Source: Alteromonas mediterranea DE
GTDB taxonomy: Bacteria; Pseudomonadota; Gammaproteobacteria; Enterobacterales; Alteromonadaceae
Length of the DNA stretch: 64,000 nt
Direction: 5' to 3'
Assembly (NCBI RefSeq): GCF_000020585.3
Contig: NC_011138.3
Span: 598,379-662,378 of the forward strand
The notes under the pieces are model-generated. The model ran no database searches. It saw only the letters and a list, made by a program, of their open reading frames with translations, and had not been told where the DNA came from. The position numbers and the translations under genes were made by a program. This document shows positions 47,648-54,618 of the stretch, piece after piece (the first letter of the stretch is position 1; each line of letters opens with the position of its first letter).

Positions 47648-48694
47648 ATGCAATTCTATACTAACTTACATCCTTTTTACTGCGGAATCGATCTTCATGC
47701 ACGAATGCTTTATGTGTGCATCTTAGATGAACGCGGCGAGATACTGGTTCATAAGAAGATAAAGGATTCTCCCGAACAGCTTTTAAACCTTCTTGCACCC
47801 TACATCGGGAATATTGTGGTGGGCGCAGAATGTATGCATTGTTGGTACTGGCTCAGTGATTTTTGTGAACATCATAATATTGATTTCATCCTCGGCCACG
47901 CTCTCTACATGAAGGCTATTCATGGTGGTAAGACGAAGAACGATAAAATTGATGCGTATAAGATCGCCAAGTTAATGCGAGGTGGTAATTTTCCTTTGGC
48001 TTACGTTTATCCAAAGGAGAAGCGTGCTATTCGAGATTTGTTACGCAGACGAACGCACGCTATGCGCCATAGTGCCGAGTTAAAGGCATTTATAAAGAAC
48101 GCGTTGTCACAGTACAACCTGCCAGTCCCTGATAAGTCAGACTTAAGCTACACCACAGGTCGCGATGCAATGCGTGGGTATTTCCCTAATCCACAAGTTC
48201 AACGCAGTATTGATATGAATCTACGATTGATTGAAGTTTACGACCATGAAGTCAGCAGCATTGAATGTCATGTTGAAAAGCTCACTAAGCATGATAATGG
48301 CAGAGACTACTATTTGCTGCGTTCATTACCTGGTGTCGGACGAGTTCTTGCGCTGACTATTCTTTACGAGATAGGCAGTATTCAGCGTTTCGACAGTGTT
48401 CAGAAGTTTGCGTCTTATTCTCGCCTAGTTAAATGCAAAGCAGAGTCAGCAGGTAAAAGCTACGGTACTCAGGGAAATAAAATTGGTAATGCGCATCTTA
48501 AGTGGGCGTTTTCTGAAGCAGCGGTACTTTTTCTAAAGGGTAATCCGCCTGCGCAGGCTTATTTAGCTAAGTTACAAAAGCGAATGAGCAAGGCAAAAGC
48601 ACTATCGGCTTTGGCGCATAAACTCGGTCGTTGTATGTACTTTATGTTGAAGAATCAAACGGTATTCGACAGTGAACGATTTTTAGCAGGGTAA
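47648..48694 (+). CDS. IS110/IS1111-family DEDD transposase, copy 1
   Basis: DEDD recombinase of 348 residues. The N-terminal RuvC-like domain has Asp in CGIDLHARML (about residue 13), Glu in VGAECMHCWYW (about 60), and Asp pairs in KTKNDKIDAYKIAKL (about 100-110). The C-terminal Tnp_20 domain has RSLPGVGRVLALTILYEIG and the serine-containing YSRLVKCKAESAGKSYGTQG. I start at ATG 47648, after GGAGAAG; an in-frame ATG 45 bp upstream lies inside the hairpin region and lacks a ribosome-binding site. It is against the cassette direction. Confidence 0.93.
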   Translation: MQFYTNLHPFYCGIDLHARMLYVCILDERGEILVHKKIKDSPEQLLNLLAPYIGNIVVGAECMHCWYWLSDFCEHHNIDFILGHALYMKAIHGGKTKNDKIDAYKIAKLMRGGNFPLAYVYPKEKRAIRDLLRRRTHAMRHSAELKAFIKNALSQYNLPVPDKSDLSYTTGRDAMRGYFPNPQVQRSIDMNLRLIEVYDHEVSSIECHVEKLTKHDNGRDYYLLRSLPGVGRVLALTILYEIGSIQRFDSVQKFASYSRLVKCKAESAGKSYGTQGNKIGNAHLKWAFSEAAVLFLKGNPPAQAYLAKLQKRMSKAKALSALAHKLGRCMYFMLKNQTVFDSERFLAG

Positions 48695-49159
48695 GTCGCA
48701 CAGGCGGATGAGCTGAACATCTAACTGGTCGAATGGTGAGTATGGTGTTCATGGTTATTTAGGGGAATAACCTGTAAGGCATGAACTATACCAATGTCCA
48801 CAGCCATGACGTTTTGATTAGACATCCGCCTGTTGCGCATCAATACCCTGAGCTAAATCGCTTGCACCTGAGCTGAGCCTGCCCCTAACTGGCGAAAACC
48901 TCTCAGCCACTACGTTTTGAATAGTGCCAGCGTCAGGTTAACCGATGAATGTCTAGTGCCCCTGTTCACGCCATGGAATGCACGGCAACAGGCAGCGATG
49001 AGATCGTACTAAGAGAGCCTCTATATGTGTTTGCCGCAGGTGATACCTGACGATGACCATGACAGATGAAGTTAGGAGGTTTAGCTTAGGGAGTTGGACT
49101 GACTGCTAGCGCAGCCAGCGAATAACTATTACCTATTGACAGGAGTTGGGCTCATATGT
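48695..49159 (+). ncRNA. Non-coding right end of IS copy 1, candidate guide (bridge/seek) RNA
   Basis: 465 bp without a gene downstream of the transposase, the place where IS1111-type elements encode their guide RNA. Target-like segments are CGCTTG at 48859-48864, CCTAAC at 48884-48889 (reverse complement of GTTAGG), and CGTTTTG at 48913-48919, all close to attC terminal-core sequence. ATATGTG at 49023-49029 matches the last 7 bases of the element, as a donor guide would. RNA limits are not defined. Confidence 0.5.
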
Positions 49160-49389
49160 GTTATGTGACGTTTCAAGAACTCAGGTGCCAGGTCGGCACC
49201 ATTCGGCCAAACCACTGTCTCTAATTCTGGGTCAACAGCAACTTTAGAGAAAAAAGAAGAGTCCTTTAGCGGTTCAAAGACACTGCCAGATAGTTTGTTT
49301 TCTAAATTGACTTCGCCAGCTGTACCATCGTCAAATGTTACCCATAGTTTAAAGCCGTCGAGATATTTTGCGTTTCTAACGTGAAGCAT
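49129..49389 (-). CDS. DUF2442 protein, C-terminus altered by IS insertion
   Basis: About 86 residues of the DUF2442 family, opening LHVRNAKYLDGFKLWVTFDDGT and containing WPNGADLAPEFL. DUF2442 genes commonly follow DUF4160 genes and the pair is thought to be toxin-antitoxin-like. The start at 49389 is set by TTGGAGT upstream. The natural stop would have come from the attC arm; because the IS cut that arm, the frame now reads 9 codons into the IS before stopping. Confidence 0.78.
   Translation of the reverse strand: MLHVRNAKYLDGFKLWVTFDDGTAGEVNLENKLSGSVFEPLKDSSFFSKVAVDPELETVVWPNGADLAPEFLKRHITHMSPTPVNR
49160..49166 (-). repeat. attC site a6, right core
   Basis: GTTATGT, the terminal core of a6 separated from the rest by IS copy 1. 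Confidence 0.8.
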
Positions 49390-49393
49390 AGTT

Positions 49394-49651
49394 TTACTCC
49401 AATGGTGCAATGTAGTTTAACGGTTCGCCATTTTGAGCCTTGTGCCAATTCTCTTCTAGTTCGGCTCGATGCTCTGAAAGCCATTCCTGAACAAATTTCG
49501 TGGCTCTGTTAGGAAGCTCTCCTTCAAGTATTGAACCGTCAAAGGCAAAGAGTGCCTCGTAACCAGAATATTTAGCATGAAAATGGGGAGGATTATGGTC
49601 GTTAAAATACATTGCGATTATAATCCCATAGAACCGGCTAATTACGGGCAT
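49394..49651 (-). CDS. DUF4160 protein (toxin-antitoxin-like pair with DUF2442)
   Basis: An 85-residue DUF4160 protein: MPVISRFYGIIIAMYFNDHN with PPHFHAKYSGYEA, the diagnostic family stretch, and an ending WHKAQNGEPLNYIAPLE. It is located 4 bp upstream of the DUF2442 gene. Biochemical activity of the family is not established; the regular pairing suggests an addiction or regulatory module. Confidence 0.85.
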   Translation of the reverse strand: MPVISRFYGIIIAMYFNDHNPPHFHAKYSGYEALFAFDGSILEGELPNRATKFVQEWLSEHRAELEENWHKAQNGEPLNYIAPLE

Positions 49652-49723
49652 CGTTTGTTAGGCTCCTTTAAACGGCGTAAGTACTATTCTATACGGTTTA
49701 TCGTGAAATGAAAAAGTGAGTCA

Positions 49724-49832
49724 CATAAACTTCCAAATATGGGGCGCAAAATACGTGTGCAAAAATGGCGAAGCCGCGCACGTATTTGCGTCCCAACGAG
49801 CGGTAGCGAGTGCCATAATTTGTTTGTTATAC
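49724..49832 (-). repeat. attC site a7
   Basis: Left core CATAAAC 49724-49730, with an extra A relative to others; right core GTTATAC 49826-49832. Central stem of the CGTGTGC / GCGCACG subtype shared with a15 and a26. Confidence 0.85.
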
Positions 49833-49853
49833 ATGTGACGAGAAAGCCTTGCT

Positions 49854-50105
49854 TTACTCGTTATCTTCATCGGAGCTAAATATGCCTCGGAAAAGTGCGG
49901 TAAGTGCACCAGACATTGTGTCTTCTATGAAGTCGTTTTTATGGTCAGGTTTGTTGGGATACTTTTTATTTAATTCTTCCATGCGTCTCGATTCAGCGCT
50001 GGAGCTAGCGCCATCAAGAAAATCCTTTGCTGCTTTGTCTGAAGTTGACGCACAGCCATTTAAAAAGGTACACAACAGTAGAGCCGCTACTAATTTAATC
50101 TTCAT
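49854..50105 (-). CDS. Small lipoprotein of unknown function
   Basis: An 83-residue protein with a lipoprotein signal ending in the lipobox LNGC (mature Cys at about 19), followed by a short, charged helical region ending in an acidic tail SSDEDNE. The start at 50105 is chosen because AAAGGAT precedes it and it opens directly into the signal; an upstream ATG at 50135 lies in the attC a8 side. It sits in the normal cassette direction. No family recognised. Confidence 0.65.
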   Translation of the reverse strand: MKIKLVAALLLCTFLNGCASTSDKAAKDFLDGASSSAESRRMEELNKKYPNKPDHKNDFIEDTMSGALTALFRGIFSSDEDNE

Positions 50106-50126
50106 AATATCCTTTTCCTGAAAAGT

Positions 50127-50173
50127 GTATAACACCCAGCGAGCCTGCGAGCGGCTTAATGTGATTGTTATGC
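50127..50173 (-). repeat. Internally deleted mini-attC a8
   Basis: Only 47 bp: left core GTATAAC 50127-50133, then directly CCCAGCGAGCCTGCGAGCGG and right core GTTATGC 50167-50173. The left arm and the central stem are absent. A second site of this form is a14. Confidence 0.75.
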
Positions 50174-50177
50174 GCTA

Positions 50178-50224
50178 TTGACTTACAACGCGCAAGTACC
50201 ATAATTAGGTATATATTGGTACTT
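50178..50224 (+). promoter_or_regulatory. Promoter and palindromic operator of the ParDE module
   Basis: TTGACT (50178-50183), 16-bp spacer, CATAAT (50200-50205). A perfect 8-bp inverted repeat AAGTACCA (50194-50201) / TGGTACTT (50217-50224) overlaps the -10, as expected for ParD autorepression. It ends 12 bp before the ATG. Confidence 0.65.
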
Positions 50225-50235
50225 GGAGAAATCAG

Positions 50236-50478
50236 ATGGCTAAAAACACCAGCATTACCCTTGGAGACCATTTTGATGGCTTTATTGCTAGCCAAATTCA
50301 AACTGGTCGGTATAGTTCAGCAAGTGAGGTGATTCGTTCAGCTCTTCGCTTGCTAGAAACACAGGAAACTAAATTAAACACTCTGCGTCAATTACTTGTA
50401 GCAGGTGAAGAAAGCGGTGAAACTGAATACGACCTTGAGCATCTGATATCAGAACTAGACGGCGAATTAAAAGATTGA
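50236..50478 (+). CDS. parD: ParD-family antitoxin
   Basis: An 80-residue ParD/CC2985-type antitoxin. The N-terminal ribbon-helix-helix reads NTSITLGDHFDGFIASQIQTGRYSSASEVIRSALRLLE, almost the family consensus, followed by an acidic toxin-binding tail. A ribosome-binding site GGAGA precedes the ATG, and the gene overlaps parE by 4 bp. It is on the plus strand with its own promoter and operator. Confidence 0.92.
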   Translation: MAKNTSITLGDHFDGFIASQIQTGRYSSASEVIRSALRLLETQETKLNTLRQLLVAGEESGETEYDLEHLISELDGELKD

Positions 50479-50777
50479 AACCGTTTAAATTAACCGTACT
50501 AGCAAAATCAGATTTAAAAGATATCGCATTGTTTACGCAACGGAAATGGGGCCGAGAACAGCGTAATATATATCTTAAACAATTCGACGATTCATTTTGG
50601 ATGTTGTCTGAAAATCCTGATATTGGTAAATGCTGCGACGAAATAAGAGATGGATACAGAAAATTTCCTCAAGGTAGCCATGTGATTTTCTACAAACAAA
50701 CGGGCAGTCAGGAAATTCTGATCATAAGAATCCTTCATAAAAGTATGGATGTAAATCCTGTACGCTTTGGCGCATAA
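50475..50777 (+). CDS. parE: ParE-family toxin
   Basis: A 100-residue ParE toxin: LTVLAKSDLKDIALFTQRKWGREQR, then GKCCDEIRDGYRKFPQGSHVIFYKQTG and ILIIRILHKSMDVNPVRF, all diagnostic of the ParE group that blocks DNA gyrase. It is coupled with parD. The TAA stop is part of attC a9's left core GCATAAC. Confidence 0.92.
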   Translation: MKPFKLTVLAKSDLKDIALFTQRKWGREQRNIYLKQFDDSFWMLSENPDIGKCCDEIRDGYRKFPQGSHVIFYKQTGSQEILIIRILHKSMDVNPVRFGA

Positions 50778-50876
50778 CACTAAGCTTTGGGGCGCTAACA
50801 TGGGGCTATAATCGCGAAGCGGCCCCGTGTTAGCGTCCCAGCGACCGGAGGGAGTGCCAACAGCGTTTTGTTAGGC
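50772..50876 (-). repeat. attC site a9
   Basis: Cores GCATAAC 50772-50778 and GTTAGGC 50870-50876; arm CTAAGCTTTGGGGC shared with a1. Confidence 0.9.
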
Positions 50877-51177
50877 GTACAACTTAGAGTACGCAGCTTT
50901 GCTGCCACCACTAGCCAATTAGGCCGCGCGTTTAAATTATTGAATTTAAGATAAAACAACCCTGTGTGAAAAGCCAGATGTTAACGACATTGGCGGATAA
51001 AAGAGCGAGTTTAAACAACTTGAGATGCAGAATGCTGGCGTTGCTGAGTTGACGAAAAGGGCGTTGCTAAAGCCGTTGAAACTACCGAAAAGTAAGCCGT
51101 AAAGACAACCTAGCGAAACGGCCTTAATGCGGGAATGTCACGACTTAACCAACTTTTTGAAACTGTAAGTAAATGAC
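50877..51177 (-). other. ORF-less cassette A, copy 1
   Basis: About 300 bp between a9 and a10 without a supported gene. A diverged copy with most of the sequence conserved lies at 55091-55392. Conserved blocks include a GCAGCTTTGCTGC hairpin near the left end and AACCCTGTG...AAAAGCCAGATGTTAACG. It may encode a small RNA or be decayed. Confidence 0.7.
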
Positions 51178-51286
51178 GCCTAACATTAAGCTAAGCGGCG
51201 CAGTTGCGTAGGGCATAATGGCGAAGCCGCCCCGCGTAAATGCGTCCGAGCGACCGAAGGGAGTGGTCTTTAGCGCTTTGTTATAA
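51178..51286 (-). repeat. attC site a10
   Basis: Cores GCCTAAC 51178-51184 and GTTATAA 51280-51286. Rare arm ATTAAGCTAAGCGGCGCAG, shared only with a13, each lying left of a B-type cassette. Confidence 0.9.
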
Positions 51287-51598
51287 GCAAAGCCAGTTCC
51301 TTTGGTCTTTTTAAAAACTAATGAAGCCAGCATACGATTGATTGTTAACACAAACAAGCGAAACGACTGTGCAGTAATGTTTTTGATTTGATTGAAGCTA
51401 GCCGCCATTTGAGCTATCGAGTGTAATGGTGCTTGCTGGCTTAAAATAAGAACTTAGCGATAAAGCGCCTATTACACCACCTTTGAAGTGAAAGCGGCGG
51501 ATTTAAACCTACCACAAGCCAGAGCGATGCTAATTAGAAAAGGTGAGGGCAGTTGTACTGATTTTTTAATTAAGCCAAACGAAGTTTAGGCTGACGCC
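51287..51598 (-). other. ORF-less (or small-ORF) cassette B, copy 1
   Basis: About 312 bp; the second copy is at 53134-53445. On the minus strand a frame beginning MAASFNQIKNITAQSF at about 51408 is open in both copies and runs into the attC. Of the codon differences in the first 41 codons I count about three silent and five or more replacement changes, so coding is not clearly supported. No ribosome-binding site is seen. Confidence 0.65.
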
Positions 51599-51698
51599 TT
51601 ATAACGCCCCAAGAAGGGGCAATAACACGTGGGCTATAATACGGAACGAAGTGACGGGAGCCCACGTGTTATTGTCCCGCTTACTTGGTTTGTTATAT
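51599..51698 (-). repeat. attC site a11
   Basis: Left core TTATAAC 51599-51605, right core GTTATAT 51692-51698; central stem ACGTGGGC / GCCCACGT. The right core holds the stop of the Trypco2 gene. Confidence 0.88.
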
Positions 51699-52172
51699 TT
51701 TTTTGCTTGAGCCATTGTTGGGGCCAATAAAAGCGCGGTTTGACTTGCCGCCATGACACACTGGTCGAGACCTGCGGGGGCTATGGTTACGATATTTCCC
51801 GGGCGCTAATGGCTTTACTTCTACGGTAGGCTGCGCCCTTTTAACTTGATGATTTGAAAAAACTCTAGCTTTCTGTTCCGCGATCTGAGTTTTGATGTTA
51901 GTGGGATTACTTTCGACAAGTTCTTCGATTTCTTTTTCTTCAACGAAAGGGGATAAAGTCAATTTAACTTTATGAGTTTGAGTGGCCTTAGTACTACCAC
52001 CAACATCGAGCACAAAAAGTTTGGCACCAGCTTTCGCTTCAGCATCGAGTCCGAAGCTAACTTCAAGCTCTACATCACCCATTATAAAAAACGGGTCATT
52101 ATCATTTACGGAATCCCGTAATTCTTTTTTTACGTCTTCAATAAACTCTTTAAGACTAATATTTCCTTTCAT
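51693..52172 (-). CDS. Trypco2 (trypsin-co-occurring domain 2) protein
   Basis: A 159-residue protein. Residues 5-78 match the Trypco2 domain: ISLKEFIEDVKKELRDSV, a strand FFIMGDVELEVSF, the Ala/Gly-rich turn DAEAKAGAKLFVLDVGG, and THKVKLTLSPF. Trypco2 was defined in predicted bacterial conflict systems linked to trypsin-like and NTPase (STAND/EAD) components; here it is alone in a cassette. The C-terminal 50 residues are basic and probably disordered. AGGGA precedes the ATG, and the stop lies in the attC a11 core. It could be an effector-associated adaptor. Confidence 0.72.
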   Translation of the reverse strand: MKGNISLKEFIEDVKKELRDSVNDNDPFFIMGDVELEVSFGLDAEAKAGAKLFVLDVGGSTKATQTHKVKLTLSPFVEEKEIEELVESNPTNIKTQIAEQKARVFSNHQVKRAQPTVEVKPLAPGKYRNHSPRRSRPVCHGGKSNRAFIGPNNGSSKKI

Positions 52173-52191
52173 ACGAAATCCCTAACTAAAA

Positions 52192-52291
52192 ATATAACGC
52201 CCTGTTAACAGGCTAAATATAGTTGGCTAAAATAAGCGACGAAGGAGCAAAAGCCAACTGTATTTTGTCCTTGTTTAACAGCATGTTAGCT
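52192..52291 (-). repeat. attC site a12
   Basis: Cores ATATAAC 52192-52198 and GTTAGCT 52285-52291; a diverged central part with AGTTGGC / GCCAACT pairing. Confidence 0.85.
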
Positions 52292-52999
52292 CTCGCTTTC
52301 ACAAGCCTCAATGTCTTCTAACGGTTTTCTTCCTGCTTCACGAAGCAAGGTTAAAACTGACTCTCTATCATCATACAAATCTTCTAAGATTCTTTGGCTA
52401 TAATGCTGTGCTGCTTCTACATCTTCTGCTGGTATTTCTTGCCATTCATCATGCAATACGTCATTTCCTAGAACTCTGATTTCATCGTGAGCCCTTCTTT
52501 TTCGTGCTTGAGTTATAACACCATCATCTGCAGCTGCTTCTATTTGTTTGTACAAATTTGATTCTTGTTTTGTTTTGTATCCGTTTGCTCTCATTGTTTT
52601 ATCTAAAACAGAACGGAATAGCCCTGCTGCTGCTCGAAAACAATCGTTTTCCATACACCTTTCAGCTTCGATAAATTCACGTTGAATTCCTTCAGGAACA
52701 GAAGTAGGCAACTCTAATCTTTTTCTAGCTTCTGGTGTGAATCTGAGGAGTCTATTGTATTTTCCAGGGTACTTATAATCTCCACCGAATTTAATAACAC
52801 CAAGAGCTCCCATACCACAGCCACCACACTGAAATAATCGGTAGCTAATTTGACAGTCGCTCCAATACCGATCTTTAAAGGGTTTTGTAATTGAGCCAAA
52901 CTCACCGTGTTCGCCATACCAGGTAAAAGAGCTCAGTGCACCTGCACAATTAGGGCATCTCGCTACGATTGTTCCTTCATCTTCGTTTATCTGAGCCAT
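52286..52999 (-). CDS. DUF4145-domain protein with N-terminal zinc ribbon
   Basis: A 237-residue cytosolic protein. Residues 15-65 hold two Cys pairs (CPNC and CGGC) forming a zinc ribbon, followed by a DUF4145-type helical region around AERCMENDCFRAAAGLFRSVLDKTM (about 112-136) and AHDEIRVLGNDVLHDEW. DUF4145 is often found in or next to restriction-modification and other defence proteins, usually as a helper; the enzymatic role is unknown. GGAGT precedes the ATG. The stop lies in the attC a12 core. Confidence 0.8.
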   Translation of the reverse strand: MAQINEDEGTIVARCPNCAGALSSFTWYGEHGEFGSITKPFKDRYWSDCQISYRLFQCGGCGMGALGVIKFGGDYKYPGKYNRLLRFTPEARKRLELPTSVPEGIQREFIEAERCMENDCFRAAAGLFRSVLDKTMRANGYKTKQESNLYKQIEAAADDGVITQARKRRAHDEIRVLGNDVLHDEWQEIPAEDVEAAQHYSQRILEDLYDDRESVLTLLREAGRKPLEDIEACESES

Positions 53000-53024
53000 A
53001 AAATTACTCCAATCCTTTAAAGAG

Positions 53025-53133
53025 AGCTAACATTAAGCTAAGCGGCGCAGTTGCGTGGGGCATAATGGCGAAGCCGCCCCGCGTAAATGCGTCCGAGCGA
53101 CCGAAGGGAGTGATCTTAAGCGCCTTGTAATAA
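53025..53133 (-). repeat. attC site a13
   Basis: Left core AGCTAAC 53025-53031. The right core is GTAATAA 53127-53133, where GTT has become GTA. The arm is nearly identical to a10. Confidence 0.85.
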
Positions 53134-53445
53134 GCAAAGCCAGTACCTTTGGTCTTTTTAAAAACTGTTGAAGCCAGCATACGATTGATTGTTAACACAG
53201 ACAAGCAAAACGACTGTGCAGTGATATTTTTGATTTTGCAGAAGCTAGCCGCCATCTGAGCTATCAAGTGTAATGGCGCTTGCAGGCTGAAAATAAGAAC
53301 TAGAAGGTAAAGCGCCTATTACACCACCTTTGAATTGAAAGCGGCGGATTTAAACCTACCACAAGCCAGAGCGATGCTAATGAAAACAGGTGAGGGTAAT
53401 TTTACTGGAATTTTTATATAGCCAAACGAAGTTTAGGCTGACGCC
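53134..53445 (-). other. ORF-less (or small-ORF) cassette B, copy 2
   Basis: Diverged duplicate of 51287-51598, of equal length with few or no indels. It carries the same minus-strand frame (beginning MAASFCKIKNITAQSF at about 53255). Confidence 0.65.
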
Positions 53446-53488
53446 TTATAACACCCCAGCGAGCGAAGCGAGTGCCTTGAGTGGTTTG
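53446..53488 (-). repeat. Mini-attC a14, left part (interrupted by IS copy 2)
   Basis: TTATAAC 53446-53452, then CCCAGCGAGCGAAGCGAGTG and GGTTTG; the right core GTTAGGC is at 55084-55090. Like a8 it lacks the left arm and central stem. Confidence 0.8.
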
Positions 53489-53571
53489 ATACTTATTGAG
53501 CCTTCTCCCCAGCTTAACCAATTTTATTGGCTAAGCTGGAAGGCGACCAAACCCAAAATGGAGAAGACTCA

Positions 53572-54618
53572 ATGCAATTCTATACTAACTTACATCCTTT
53601 TTACTGCGGAATCGATCTTCATGCACGAATGCTTTATGTGTGCATCTTAGATGAACGCGGCGAGATACTGGTTCATAAGAAGATAAAGGATTCTCCCGAA
53701 CAGCTTTTAAACCTTCTTGCACCCTACATCGGGAATATTGTGGTGGGCGCAGAATGTATGCATTGTTGGTACTGGCTCAGTGATTTTTGTGAACATCATA
53801 ATATTGATTTCATCCTCGGCCACGCTCTCTACATGAAGGCTATTCATGGTGGTAAGACGAAGAACGATAAAATTGATGCGTATAAGATCGCCAAGTTAAT
53901 GCGAGGTGGTAATTTTCCTTTGGCTTACGTTTATCCAAAGGAGAAGCGTGCTATTCGAGATTTGTTACGCAGACGAACGCACGCTATGCGCCATAGTGCC
54001 GAGTTAAAGGCATTTATAAAGAACGCGTTGTCACAGTACAACCTGCCAGTCCCTGATAAGTCAGACTTAAGCTACACCACAGGTCGCGATGCAATGCGTG
54101 GGTATTTCCCTAATCCACAAGTTCAACGCAGTATTGATATGAATCTACGATTGATTGAAGTTTACGACCATGAAGTCAGCAGCATTGAATGTCATGTTGA
54201 AAAGCTCACTAAGCATGATAATGGCAGAGACTACTATTTGCTGCGTTCATTACCTGGTGTCGGACGAGTTCTTGCGCTGACTATTCTTTACGAGATAGGC
54301 AGTATTCAGCGTTTCGACAGTGTTCAGAAGTTTGCGTCTTATTCTCGCCTAGTTAAATGCAAAGCAGAGTCAGCAGGTAAAAGCTACGGTACTCAGGGAA
54401 ATAAAATTGGTAATGCGCATCTTAAGTGGGCGTTTTCTGAAGCAGCGGTACTTTTTCTAAAGGGTAATCCGCCTGCGCAGGCTTATTTAGCTAAGTTACA
54501 AAAGCGAATGAGCAAGGCAAAAGCACTATCGGCTTTGGCGCATAAACTCGGTCGTTGTATGTACTTTATGTTGAAGAATCAAACGGTATTCGACAGTGAA
54601 CGATTTTTAGCAGGGTAA
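53572..54618 (+). CDS. IS110/IS1111-family DEDD transposase, copy 2
   Basis: 348 residues, identical in protein sequence to copy 1, with the same start choice (ATG after GGAGAAG). It is intact and presumably functional. Identity of the two copies points to a recent transposition or gene conversion. Confidence 0.93.
   Translation: MQFYTNLHPFYCGIDLHARMLYVCILDERGEILVHKKIKDSPEQLLNLLAPYIGNIVVGAECMHCWYWLSDFCEHHNIDFILGHALYMKAIHGGKTKNDKIDAYKIAKLMRGGNFPLAYVYPKEKRAIRDLLRRRTHAMRHSAELKAFIKNALSQYNLPVPDKSDLSYTTGRDAMRGYFPNPQVQRSIDMNLRLIEVYDHEVSSIECHVEKLTKHDNGRDYYLLRSLPGVGRVLALTILYEIGSIQRFDSVQKFASYSRLVKCKAESAGKSYGTQGNKIGNAHLKWAFSEAAVLFLKGNPPAQAYLAKLQKRMSKAKALSALAHKLGRCMYFMLKNQTVFDSERFLAG

Larger units (their letters stand above)
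47565..49160 (+). mobile_element. IS110-family (IS1111-attC type) insertion sequence, copy 1
   Basis: 1596 bp inserted between TTG and TTATGT of the attC a6 terminal core. Ends read ATACTTATTG...TCATATGTG, with no target duplication beyond a possible single G. The left end has a long hairpin (47586-47613) ahead of the transposase; the right 460 bp are non-coding. It appears identical to copy 2. IS1111-attC elements are known to target attC sites. Confidence 0.92.

Noticed and set aside
49651..49670. TTGTTAGGC at about 49656 resembles an attC terminal core.
   Set aside because: No attC arms or central stem lie on its left side (the DUF4160 gene does), and a real attC (a7) follows 60 bp later. 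It may be a decayed trace, but it is too short to call.
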